Source: Bretschneidera sinensis (taxonomy: Eukaryota; Streptophyta; Magnoliopsida; Brassicales; Akaniaceae). From it: a DNA stretch of 64,000 nt. A program made the position numbers and the translations under genes. The first letter of the stretch is position 1. Every line of letters begins with the position of its first letter. The notes under the pieces were generated by a model. The model was not told the origin of the DNA, did not search any database, and saw nothing but the letters and a program-made list of their open reading frames with translations. The DNA is taken from positions 58,792,638-58,856,637 of the forward strand of contig CM043699.1 in NCBI GenBank assembly GCA_023935145.1, in the 5' to 3' direction. Below, piece by piece: positions 1 to 9,985 of this stretch.

Positions 1-1269
1 CAGGATATATATGTGGAACACAGGGTGGATTTTGCTGTCAAGTGGAAGTTGTAATTTATAAGCTATAGGGCCAATCTTTTCTAGGATTGAAAATGGGCTA
101 TAGTATCTTCTGCTGAGCTTATGGTTAAGTTTGAGGGCTACTGATTATTGCCTATAAGGCTTCAGTTTAAGGAAGACTAAGTCACCTACTTCAAAGGATT
201 TGTCACTCCTTTTTGTATCTGCTAGTGTTTTCATTCTAGCTTGAGATTGTATTATAGAATTCTTCAAGAATTTGAGCAACTCATCCCTTCTTATGAGTTC
301 CTGATCGACAGCTTCTACATTGGATGAACGAGGTAAATAGCTGGCAATGACAGGTGGTAGTCTGCCATATAGAGCTTCAAAAGGAGTCATCTTTATGGTT
401 GAGTGATAAGAGCTATTGTAAGAGTATTCTGCCCAAGGTAGGATTTGTGCCCAAGAGGTAAGTTTATCTTGTGTGAGAGCTGTCAAATACTGCTCTAAAC
501 ACCTATTGAGGACCTCAGTTTAATCATCTGTTTGAGGATGGTAAGTTGAGCTAAACTGTAAAGTAGTGCCACTATTTCTGAATAGACGCATATAGAAATT
601 GCTTAAGAAGATTTTGTCTCTATCTAAGACAATAGACTTAGGAATGCCATGTAGTTTGACAACCATATCAATGAAAATCTTAGCTATTGTATAGGATGTG
701 AATGTAGCAGGTAAGGCACTAAAATGTCCATACTTTGTAAGTTTGTCCACTACCACCATTATCGTAGACGAACCTTGAATGAGTGGGAGACCAGTAATGA
801 AGTCTATAGATAGATCTTCATAGACTTGGGCAGGTAAAAGAAGAGGTTGAAGGTGTCATAAGGGGGAAGAAGTGGAGTACTTAGTTTATTGACAAATAAG
901 ACATTGTCTAACAAAAGTTTGGATCTTCTTTTTCATTCTTGGCCAGTAGAAGCTTGTAACTACTCTTCTATGAGTCCCGTGGATACCAGTGCGTCCTCCT
1001 ATCAATGAGCTATGATAATTTTGTAAGATTTGAAGTCTGAGAAGAGAATTTGGACTAAGCAGCAGCTTGTCTTTGAAAAATAGCAGTCCATTCCTAACTT
1101 GATAATCCTTTTCAGTGTTGCCCTTTTGTATATCCTTATGAATTGAAATCAGTAGGGGATCTGTTTGGTTTTCTTGTTTTAAGGTGTCTAGAATATCATA
1201 AATAGGATAAGAGTGTAGCATTAGTTGCTTAGCTGTAGACATTTCAGTGGTGGACAAGGGATCTTCTGT
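1..1269 (-). pseudogene. Integrase of the left chromovirus (broken)
   Basis: The domain that would insert element cDNA into host DNA. The zinc-binding N-terminus is visible near 885-1030: two His (HSSLIGG, GIHGTHRR), then YWPRMKKKI and CLIC. The core lies at about 520-850, with VVVDKLTKYGHF, LHGIPKSIVLDRD and FSSTYHPQTD. The DRD is the second catalytic Asp. After a stop at about 519 the frame resumes at 486-145 with WAEYSYNSSYHSTIKMTPFE and ALYGR, followed by the GDLVFLKLKPYRQ tail. At least three interruptions occur, so no active enzyme can be made. A chromodomain, if present, would lie past base 1. Confidence 0.9.
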
Positions 1270-2420
1270 AGTTTCAGATTTAGGAAGCTTGGATAAGACA
1301 TATGCAATTTCATTCTCTTTTCCTGGTTTATACACTATAGTGTATGAGTATCCCATCAATTTGCTAAGATATAATTTTTGCTCAGTGGTCTGGATAGTTT
1401 GTCATTAAGCACTTCAGACTTCGTGATCAGTATGGATTTGGAAGCGTCTTCCTAACAAGTACTACCTCCATTTCCTAACAACTTGTTTATTGGCATAGAG
1501 TTCCCTCACATAAGTGGATGCTACTAATAATCTTGGGCTGAGTTTCTTGTTGTAGAATGCTAGAGAATGATGATTCTGCATAAAGACTACACCAGTGCCA
1601 ATATTGGAGGCATCAGTTTAAACAACAAAGTTTTCCTCAAAGTTTGGCGATGCCAAGACAGGTAATGTAGTTATAGCATACTACAGTTTTTGAAAGGGTT
1701 ATTTGGTGTGTTCAGTCTAATGGAAGGAGTCTTTCTTAAGCAAACCTCTTGTAGCACCCAGTAAGACGAAGAAATCCTCTGAGCTGTTTTAGATTTTGTG
1801 GTGTAGGCCATTCTTGCATAGCCTGAATTTTTGTTAGATCTGATTAGGCCCCATTAGATGAGACAATATGTCCTAAATAATCAATGGAAGATTGACCAAA
1901 GTTGCACTTATTCATCTTGGCAAACAATTGATTAGAGTAATAGTTAAGATATTAAACATGGTCTTCAATGCAGCTGCTATAGATCAGAATGTCATCAAAA
2001 AATACTATTACAAATCTTCTCAAGTAAGTTCTGAAGATTGAATTCATAGTAGCTTGAAAGGTTGAGGGTGCATTTGTGAGACCAAATGGCATTACTAGGA
2101 ATTATAGTGTCCCTCATGAGTTCTAAAGGTTGTCTTTTCAATATCCTCTAGAAGAACTCTAATTTGGTGGTATCCAGCTCTAAGATCAACCTTAAAAAAC
2201 ATAGTAGCTCCATGTAACTCATCTAAAAGTTCATCAATGGTAAGGATTGGGAATCTATCCCTAATGGTAATGGAGTTTGGAACTCTATAATCAACACAGA
2301 ACCTCCATGAACCATCTTTCTTTTTCACTAGGAGAATAGGTGAAGAGTAAAGGTTGTGACTAGGCCTTATGATAACAGATTATAGCATATCCTGAACCAT
2401 CTTCTTAATTTATTGTTTCT
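1270..2420 (-). pseudogene. Reverse transcriptase and RNase H of the left chromovirus (broken)
   Basis: The best block is 2328-2095: [47 protein letters not shown] and [10 protein letters not shown]. These are palm and finger motifs of Ty3/gypsy RT. A frame change near 2095 leads into motifs close to [14 protein letters not shown] and VFFDDIL (about 1980-2010), so the catalytic Asp pair is still legible. LGHIVS and LRGFLRLTGCYKRF follow at about 1750-1870. RNase H decays through 1300-1750 and ends near GYSYTIVYKPGKENE and LSKLP (1355-1280). Multiple stops make it a pseudogene. Confidence 0.9.
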
Positions 2421-2929
2421 AAAAGTAAGGGTCTCTATAAGGTTTAACACTGATTGAAGGAGATCCTTTTTGTAAGTTGATGGAGTGATCAAAGTCTCTA
2501 ACAGGTTATAGATCTTTTGGTTCAGTGAATACTAGTTGGCATTGCAGTAATAAAGGTTCTAATAGAGAAGGAATATCTTTATCAAGATCAGAAAAAAGAC
2601 ATGCTTTTAGGTGAAAGAATGAGGGGATTAACTAGGTATCAATCATTTTCTTCAAGCTTTTCAAGGTGATCTTTTGAGGGTTCAGTTGAGGCTCTCCCAT
2701 CAATTGAATCTGAAGCCCTTACCACAAGAACTACATTGATTAGTCTTTGTAGTCTGTAGTCACAGGTCCCAACAATGCAAGCCTCTGTATGCCCAGTACC
2801 AGGTCTGTTCCTTCAATAGGTAAGACATAGACATCCTAAGAGAATAGTTGGTTTTACAAATATAGAGAGAAATTATGGCACCATTTGGAACAGGTAAGAT
2901 AATCTCCATTGCCCACCAATACCTTGAAT

Positions 2930-3060
2930 AGTTTGTAGGGTAAAAGGGGCCACCCTAACTGCTTGGCAAAACTTTCTTGGACAAAATTGTGAGTGCTTCC
3001 ACTATCTATCAACACCTAGACCTTGTGGTTGTGCCATTATCCAATAATCTTGATTATGCT
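2930..3060 (-). pseudogene. Retropepsin-like protease remnant
   Basis: Minus-strand translation gives VLIDSGSTHNFVQESFAK near 2960-3030. This is the Ty3/gypsy aspartic protease signature, with an intact D-S-G active-site triplet. It sits between the gag zinc knuckle and RT as expected. Stops on both sides show that it is no longer part of an open polyprotein. Confidence 0.85.
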
Positions 3061-3132
3061 TGGTGTTCATTGGTCTACTAGTGCACGGAGACTGATTTCA
3101 TACATCTGAATCAGGTGGTCCTTTTCTATATC

Positions 3133-4146
3133 TTAGTTCATTTCTTCCTTTGAGACATCAGTTTTAATTTCTTCAGCCATCAGAAGTAAGAATTGGCTTT
3201 TGCATTTGTGGCCAGGTTGAAATCTCTCATCACAGTTGTAACATAGGTCGTTATCTCTTTTGATCTTTATCTCTGCAGGGGATAGTTTTCTAATTGGTTG
3301 AGTAGTAGGTTTGAGATGAGGGTTTGGTTTTGGGTTTTGTGATATAGGCCAGAGCCTTGGAAAGGTCGAGGCCATTGGGGTTTCCAAAGTTTTCTCAATT
3401 CTTGGAACTTATCTTCATGAAGCTTTGTGGGGATATAGCTTTAAGAAAATATGTAGATTGTAGGATTAGTAATTCTCTTCTTAGTTCAGGTTTTAGTCTT
3501 GAAATGAAAAGACTTCTGAGGAATGGTTCTTGAAGGCCAATGATCTTGGTAGATAAAGACTCAAACTGAGCCTGGTAATCTGTAACAGAACTTGTTTGCC
3601 GCAATTTTGCTAGTGCACCATTGTAGTCTTCATAGGAGGAAGGCCCAAACCTTTGCTTGATTTTCTCTAAGAAATCATGCCATGATTGTATGTAGCCATT
3701 TGAGGTAGCCCATTAGAACCAGGACAAGGCGACACTATCTAAGTGAAGGAAGAAATCATCAACCTTTGATCAACAGGAGTAGCATGGTAGGCAAAAAACT
3801 TCTCAGCATTGAAAGACCAACCAGAAGGGTCTGTTCCATCAAATCTTGGAAGATCTAGTCTTATCATCTTCATTGGAAGACGGTGTTGGTGCCCCTCATG
3901 TATCTCTTATCTTCCTTCAGTTGTATCTCTACTTTTAGGATTTCTTGATTCTTGATTGGAGCTAGGATTCAGGTTTTCTTGAATGACAGTAATAGATTGT
4001 TGCAATTGAGCAATGACCAACGATAAATCAGCTACAGATTTCTTAACTCCAGCCAGTTCTTGCTGTGCTACTGTAGCTTCTTTTAGGTTGTCCTCTATTA
4101 TGGAAAGTCTATCATCGAATCTATTGGAACGAGTACCATCTGCCAT
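3133..4146 (-). pseudogene. Gag with CX2C..H..C zinc knuckle, left chromovirus (broken)
   Basis: Gag forms the virus-like particle and binds element RNA. The likely start is the ATG at 4146 (MADGTRSNRFDDRLSI), followed by a short coiled-coil-like stretch up to about 3907. The central gag domain reads through 3890-3395, with several stops. It includes WHDFLEKIKQRFGPSSYEDY, RQTSSVTDYQAQFESLSTKI and SRLKPELRREL, which is standard retrotransposon gag. The zinc knuckle is at 3300-3200 (LCYNCDERFQPGHKC), the spaced CX2CX6GHKC form seen in plant chromoviruses. At least two frame changes break the reading. Confidence 0.9.
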
Positions 4147-4606
4147 TATTGAATCGGTTAATCTGATTATTATATTTTGTATTTTGATTTTTGATACTTT
4201 CTTTAATTAGTATTTCCCATGAAAATTTACGTGGTTAAGGATTTCCGATGAAAATGTGGTGTCTCTAATGTGTTCAAAGTTTTATCTTTTGATCGATTTT
4301 GCTCATTATTAATGAAAATGGAAATAAAATCAATTTTTGATCTTCTTGCATTATTCTCCTTCAGCTTACATATGATTCCATCCACTTAGGTGCTTGTTTT
4401 GTCCGAGTGCTTCTCCTTCTTGTTATCTCTTCTTATCTTGTTGTGTTGTCCACTCCTCTACTTTGTACCTTGTTTTTTTGTTCATCTGTTGTTGCCCTTC
4501 TTTCTTTTTTTTCTATTACTATCACCCTATGCGCAAAGTGTAAACCCCACACTTGTCACGTAAACATTTAGTCTTTCACCATTACAGGAAGATTAGTGTA
4601 AGTATC
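4147..4606 (-). other. Leader and possible 5' LTR of the left chromovirus
   Basis: No coding. The minus strand could start an LTR with TG at 4586 (TGTAATGGTGAAAGAC). A degenerate PBS-like GTATCAAAAAT lies near 4182-4198, just upstream of gag, giving a plausible LTR of about 400 bp. The partner LTR is outside the window, so this stays tentative. From 4607 a different LTR begins. Confidence 0.35.
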
Positions 4607-5074
4607 TGTAATACCCGAAATCGTAAAGTAAATGTAAAAAAAATAAAAATAATTTAATAATATGATATGAAATTTAAATAATATATTTATGCAAAGGATT
4701 TATTATTAAATAAAATAATTCTTTAAAAAAAAGACGCGTTGGAACATAGTTACAAAGAAATGAAAAGAAGGATAAAAAATAATAATTATATATATATATA
4801 TATTTTAAAAAAAGACGTGCAAGACATCCAGAAATGAAAGGAAGGAAAAAAAATATTATTAAATTAAAAAATTAATTATAGTGAAAAAAAACGTTTTCAA
4901 AAAAAAAATTGGACATGAATGTTCAGGAGGCAGAGAAAAGAAGAAAAGAAAAAGAAAGAATAAAAATGGACATGTGGCAGCAGGTGGCAGCACCTGCTGC
5001 CAAGTGTAAAGTTAACTCATGCATGCCCTCCAGCAAGAATTTCGTGGGAGACAAGGAGGGGCTGCCAAAGTTTG
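4607..5074 (+). repeat. 5' segment of Tekay-like gypsy LTR (LTR-i), split by a copia insertion
   Basis: It starts TGTAATACCCGAAATCG, matching in form the starts of other LTRs here (TGTAGGACCCGATC, TGTAGAACCCGTC). It breaks off at the GTTTG target site of the Sirevirus and resumes at 14310. The joined length is about 2.27 kb. Open frames inside (4909-5118) are A/G-rich low complexity and not credible genes. Confidence 0.8.
5070..5074. repeat. Target site duplication GTTTG, left copy
   Basis: GTTTG precedes the TGTTGACCC start of the left Sirevirus LTR. It recurs at 14305-14309 right after the CTACA end of the right LTR. A perfect 5-bp duplication is the copia hallmark and shows that both LTRs belong to one insertion. 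Confidence 0.95.
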
Positions 5075-5801
5075 TGTTGACCCTGAATGATTTTGATAGT
5101 AACAAAAATCTTAATTAAGCACTAATGAGTATTACTTAAGTAATATATATTGTTAATAGTGCTTATACATAAAAAGAGATCAAGATTGTAGAAATTGGTG
5201 AATTAATGTTGATGATCTCAAAAGTCAATAAGTTCTCCAAAAGATCAAATTCAAGGAGAATAATTTAAATGCATCTTCAAAGTCAATAGGGATAAATTAT
5301 ATATTTGAATCCTGAGATACACTTTGTAAGCATTTCAATTGTTAGGAGCTAATTATATTTGCATTGCATTTTATTATATAGTCTTAATTAATAGAAGATA
5401 TAAAATCTCCAAGTGATTTTATTAAATGCAAATAAATTCTTTGGGCTCAATTCTTAACATTCTCTAATTGAATTTAAGAAGAATTTATGTTGACATAAAA
5501 TATTAATTAAGCATTTGTAATATATCATTCTTCATAAATCTTGCACACACATTATACTTAAATTTGTAATATGTTTTGTCATCACCGAAAATACCTCAAT
5601 CAAGAAATTGATTAGATTAAATTTGATGATAACAAAACACTTTTGAAGTGTTTAACTCGTGTGTTTAATGTGCAAGAAAGTTTGATTCAATTAGGAGATT
5701 TTTTGGAACTCAAAAATCCAAAAAGAATAAAGAGATATGAAGAAAATTATGCTGAAAACACTGTTCATCCAGAAATCACTGTAGCAGCGCTCCAACAGTG
5801 A

Positions 5802-5938
5802 CCCAGTCGACTGGGTGAATAGTGCAGTCGACTGGTAAAAGTGGTAGAAGGTTCCCAGTCGACTGGGATGACTTACCAGTCGACTGGTAATATTGCAGCA
5901 GCAAAAATGTGAATTTTTAAGAGGACCCAGTCGACTGG
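5802..5938. promoter_or_regulatory. Five-unit palindrome cluster CCAGTCGACTGG upstream of the LTR TATA box
   Basis: Units lie at 5802-5815, 5825-5835, 5854-5867, 5875-5888 and 5926-5938. Each is centred on GTCGAC and is self-complementary over 10-14 bases. They end about 95 bp before the TATA box, an enhancer-like position. Sireviruses of other plants are reported to carry palindromic repeats in LTRs and near the PPT; a transcription-factor or host-recognition role here is inference. Confidence 0.85.
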
Positions 5939-6032
5939 TAGTTCAAAAATATGACCGTTGGGACTCGAAATCTAAGATTTTAAAGGCACAATCAATTCAA
6001 ATTAAAGTCTAACGGCCATATTAATTGATGGC

Positions 6033-6040
6033 TATATAAA
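6033..6040 (+). promoter_or_regulatory. TATA box of the Sirevirus 5' LTR
   Basis: TATATAAA in the context GGCTATATAAACCC, about 960 bp into the LTR and conserved at 13584-13591 in the right LTR. Transcription would be expected to start about 30 bp downstream. Confidence 0.7.
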
Positions 6041-6260
6041 CCCACTCAATTCAGCATTCAACAAGGAGGAGAAGACATTCAAAAAGAGAAGAACACATAC
6101 AATCAAGTCATTCATTCTTTGAAACTCAAAAAAGCTTTGAAATACTCATGTTGAGCTATTCTTCAAGCTTTTCTTTGAAAGAGAGACATTATTCAGTTGT
6201 GTAAGCTTTCATTTATTGTCTCTCTACCATTTACTTTACAGCTTTTATTGTAAAGGGATT

Positions 6261-6322
6261 ACTTCCGAGAGGAAGGGGATACTTCCGAGAGGAAGGGGAT
6301 TACTTCCGAGAGGAAGGGGATT
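6261..6322 (+). repeat. Three tandem units of ACTTCCGAGAGGAAGGGGAT
   Basis: Three near-perfect 20-21-bp units. The right LTR has the same array at 13811-13872 with small differences. ACTTCC..GGAAG makes each unit a short inverted repeat. The array lies in the transcribed leader part of the LTR. Confidence 0.85.
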
Positions 6323-6755
6323 GTTCGGTTTGAGCAACACCTGTAAGTTGCTTGTGTTTCGGTTTGAGCAACACCCGTAAGTTGCTTGGTTTAGTGAAAG
6401 ACTTCAAGGAGGATCCTTGAAGAGAGTGGACGTAGGGTCGGAAGGATTTCGATATTGCCGAACCACTATAAATCGAGTTTGCATCTCTCTAACTCTATCT
6501 CTTTAATTACTTTCATAATTACTTGCTTATAATTATTTATTATTCAAGTAAATGAGATTGATTGCTTAATTATTTTATAATTCAATTATCATTTCTATAT
6601 TAAGCAATAAACTCTCTCATCTTTGTGCTAGTAATTTAGAAAGATTTAATTCCGCATGTATTTTGTTATTTGAGATCGCAAAAAGTATTTAATTTTTTTA
6701 ATACCCAATTTACCCCCCTCTTGGGTATTGCCATAGTATATTTTGGACCTACAAT

Positions 6756-6770
6756 TGGTATCAGAGCCTC
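6756..6770 (+). promoter_or_regulatory. Primer binding site (initiator Met tRNA type)
   Basis: TGGTATCAGAGCCTC begins 3 bases after the LTR end and matches the standard plant PBS complementary to the 3' end of initiator methionine tRNA. It fixes the element's orientation. Confidence 0.92.
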
Positions 6771-6808
6771 ATTCTCATTTTTAGGCTTAATATCCTTAAG
6801 TTGATCCT

Positions 6809-8541
6809 ATGGCAACTATATTTTTAGAAGGAAGAGATCATTCTAGTCCACCTCCTCTCCATGTAACAAATTTCACCCATTGGAAAGCGCAAATGAAGAT
6901 TTTTATTCAAACTCATGATTATTATGCTTGGTATTTCATTTTGAAAATGAAAATGATTTTGATGTAAATTATTATAAATTCATTCAACTAAATGCTACAG
7001 TTATGAACATGTTTTATAGTTCTCTTGATCAAAACGAAGTTGATAAAATTTTCTCATGTAAGACCGCAAAAGAAATTTGGGATTTATTAGAAGTCATACA
7101 TGGAGGAAATGAGCAAGAAAAGAATTTCAAATTAAAAAACTTTGTTCATGACTTAGAGCATTTTAAAATGAATGAAAATGAATCAATTTTTGATTCGCAA
7201 ACTCGTTTTACCATACTTGTTAAAACTTTATCTTTCATGGGTAAAATTTATTCTAACCTTGAACTTGTGAGAATATTTCTTAGGTCTTTGTCAAATCAAT
7301 GGAAAATTATTTTGACAAAGCATTCTACAAGTGAAAGTTTAGAAGAGCTTATGGAATCCCTCAAGAAGCATGAAAGCTACTTGGATTACAAAATCGATGG
7401 TTCCACCACATCCTTACCTCTTATGGAAATTAAAGATGTTAATTATGATGGTGATGAAGAAGAAGAAGACTCCTCGAATAAAGAGATCGGATACGATGAA
7501 ATTGCCAACCTATGTCTTATGGCAATTGACAACGAAAATGAGGTATCAACTTCTTCCTCTTCAAAAAATAACATTGTTAGTAGTAGTGAAGAATTGATAG
7601 AAGCCATAAATGAAATGTATGAAGAATTGAAGAAATTCGATTCTAGGAACACCATTCTTAAAAAAGAGGTGTCATCTCTTTCTAAAGAAATGGTAGGTTT
7701 AAGAGAAGAAAAAGATAAACTATCTTCATTACTTTATGATTCTTCTCAAGATCTTCTTAAAGATGAAAATGAAAACTTAAAGAAGAAGATAATAGAACTA
7801 AATGATACTATATCTAGACTTATACTTGGAAAAGAAAAGCTAGATGAAGTGCTATCTTGCCAAAGATTAAATGGAGGAAAATCCGGGTTATGTTATTCTC
7901 CATTAGGCAAACAAAAATCAAAAGAGAGCTTATTCATGAAATTATCATGTGTAAATGAAGCCTCTACTTCAAAGACCTCTAGCAAGGTTAAAAGCACTCC
8001 CTCTATAAATGCTAGGAAGTCTAGAAACTCTAATGCATATCCAAGAAATACTCATGCTTATATGTATGCTCACACACATTCTAGGAATAATCATCATGTA
8101 CATTCTAGGAATAATCATTATGTGCATTCTAGGAACAAATTGTATAATCAGAATTTGCACACTGCACATGCTCATCCTAGGAATTACCATCATGGTTATC
8201 CTAGAAATGATATGCATATTCATAATAATACAAGCATGTATCCTAGAAATCATCATCATACATTTTCTAGAAATGACATGCATATTCATATTCCTCATAA
8301 TAGAAACATGTATCCTAGGAACTTCTATTCTAAGAATTATAGACATGCACAACTAAGAAATCCTAGAAATTTCAATAACCATTATCCTAGGATTGTGCAT
8401 CATCAACATGTCTATAGAATACCATATATTGTTAAGAAAGTATGGGTCCCAAAAGGAACCGTATTTTCAAGGACTAACCCCAAAGGACCCAAGAAATTTT
8501 GTGTACCCAAAAGTGCAATTGTATATCCTTGTGTGATGTAG
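6809..8541 (+). pseudogene. Sirevirus-type gag with His-rich repeat tract (frameshifted)
   Basis: A start at 6809 (MATIFLEGRDHSS..NFTHWK) is in a different frame from the long open part 6928-8541, so a small indel near 6900-6930 breaks gag. The open part has the copia gag domain (about residues 20-150: CKTAKEIWDLLEVIHGG, FLRSLSNQWKIILTKH), an acidic stretch (165-185), and a coiled coil (about 220-310) with the GKEKLDEVL and GLCYSPL motifs of Sirevirus gag. From about residue 365 to 480 come tandem HSRN/YPRN repeats rich in His, Asn and Arg, then WVPKGT and NPKGPKKFCVPK. No CX2CX4HX4C zinc knuckle is visible where one is usual in this family. Confidence 0.9.
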
Positions 8542-8966
8542 ATATGTCTCCACACCAAGGAGAAAGGTAACTGTTGGTACCTTGTTAGTAGATGTTCAAA
8601 GCACATGACCGATGATAAAAGTGTATTCAAGAGCTAACTCTAAGAGATGGTGGATATGTCACCATTGGAGACAACACCAAAATAAAGATCATCGGGCATA
8701 GAAAAGTTGGTAATGATTTATCTACCCTAGATAATGTATTGCTAGTACAAGGCCTTAAGCCAAATTTACTTAGCATTAATCAACTATGTGACAAAGGTAA
8801 CAAAGTCACATTTGAGTCCTCTCATTGTCTAGTTATAGACATCAAGAGCAACAAGATCAAATTTATTGGCCATAGACATGAAAATGTCTATATAGTTGAT
8901 TTGAAATCTTTGCATTCTGAAAATGAAAAATGTTTTCCTGCTTTTAGTAAAAATCCATGGCTATGA
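8542..8966 (+). pseudogene. Copia protease and pre-integrase region, catalytic Asp lost
   Basis: The family active-site block after W-Y-L appears at 8575-8600 as WYLVSRCSKHMTDD. The usual D-S-G triplet reads V-S-R, so the catalytic Asp and the Gly are both gone. Stops follow at about 8635. DNVLLVQGLKPNLLSINQLC and KIKFIGHRHENVYIVDL (8718-8912) are the region linking protease to the GAG-pre-integrase domain. It ends at a TGA (8964-8966) where the family has Trp. Confidence 0.85.
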
Positions 8967-9982
8967 CATAGAAGGCTTGGTCATGTAAACATGAACTTGT
9001 TGAAAATTGTTTCAAGAAAAGATTTAGTCATTGGTCTTCCTAAAATCAATTTTGAAAAAGACAAAGTATGTGATGCTTGTCAAATGGGAAAACAAACCAG
9101 GATTTCTTTTAAAGCAAAAAATGTAGTTTCAACTACAAGATCTTTGGAACTTTTGCATATGGACTTGTTTGGTCCAATAAGTACCATTAGTCTAGGTGGC
9201 CATCAATATGCTCTTGTTATTGTTGATGACTATTCAAGATATACCTTTGTTATTTTTATTGCTTACAAGGATGAAGTTTTCAAAGGTTTTGAAAAGTTTT
9301 GCAAAAAGGTTCAAAATGAAAAAGGAATTTGTATTTCAAGCATAAGAAGTGATCATGGAAAAGAATTTGAAACCAAAGCTTTTCAAATTTTTGTGATGAG
9401 AATAGAATCAATCACAATTTTTCAGCTCCTAGAACTCCTCAACAAAATGGAGTTGTTGAGAGGAAAAACAGAGTTCTAGAAGAATTTTCAAGAACAATGC
9501 TTTGTGAAAATAGTTTACCAAAATATTTTTGGGCTGAAGCCGTGAACACTTCTTGCTATATTTTAAATAGAATTTTAATTAGGCCTATACTTGATAAAAC
9601 TCCATATGAACTATAGAAAGGTAGAAAGTCTAATATTTCCTATTTTCATACATTTGGTTGCAAATGCTTCATCTTGAATAACAATAAAACTAATTTGGGT
9701 AAATTTGATTCTAAGACCGATGAAGGGATATTTTTAGGATATTCTACATCGAGTAAGGCTTATAGAGTTTTCAGTAAGAGAACTCTAGTGGTAGAAGAAT
9801 CTATGCATGTAACTCTTGATGAGTCTAACCCTATTAGTAGTAGAGAAGTTTCCATTAATAATGATGCAGATTTTATTCCAAGAATGGAAACACCTACTCT
9901 CATTGTTGACCCGAAAAAGAATCCAACTCAAGCAAATGAAGAGCTGGAAGCTCATAATTTGGACCAACCATCTACAAGCTAA
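8967..9982 (+). pseudogene. Copia integrase (frameshifted)
   Basis: The HHCC zinc-binding domain reads HRRLGHVNMNLL..CDACQMGKQ (8967-9100). The core carries LHMDLFGPISTI (first Asp), IRSDHGKEFE (second Asp) and, after a frame change near 9390, TPQQNGVVERKNR with the catalytic Glu. The downstream part includes YFWAEAVNTSCY and FGCKCF, with a TAG at 9614 in place of a family Trp codon. It then gives GKFDSKTDEGIFLGYSTSSKAYRVF (read in two parts) up to the stop at 9980. It would act on element cDNA ends. Confidence 0.9.
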
Positions 9983-9985
9983 CAA

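Larger units (their letters stand above)
1..4146 (-). mobile_element. Decayed Ty3/gypsy chromovirus, gag to integrase, 3' end off the left edge
   Basis: Read on the minus strand, gag, zinc knuckle, protease, reverse transcriptase, RNase H and integrase follow in the Ty3/gypsy order from 4146 down to 1. Integrase after RNase H separates it from copia. The integrase tail (KPYRQ, then a motif close to KLNHKLSRRYY) is typical of plant chromoviruses of the Reina/Tekay kind; the exact clade is an inference. Many stops and frame changes break every domain, so it is non-coding today. The 3' LTR must lie left of the window, so length, TSD and LTR divergence cannot be read. Confidence 0.93.
5075..6753 (+). 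repeat. 5' LTR of the Sirevirus-type element
   Basis: Starts TGTTGACCC and ends GACCTACA, immediately before the PBS. It matches 12626-14304 almost base for base. It holds a cluster of palindromes (5802-5938), a TATA box (6033), three tandem 20-bp units (6261-6322) and GGTTTGAGCAACACC..GTAAGTTGCTTG repeats at about 6330-6390. Confidence 0.95.

Noticed and set aside
7969..8356. Overlapping open frames on both strands opposite the gag repeat tract
   Set aside because: They arise from the tandem CATTCTAGGAAT-type repeat in gag. The proteins are Met/Ile-rich repeats with no start context or homology.
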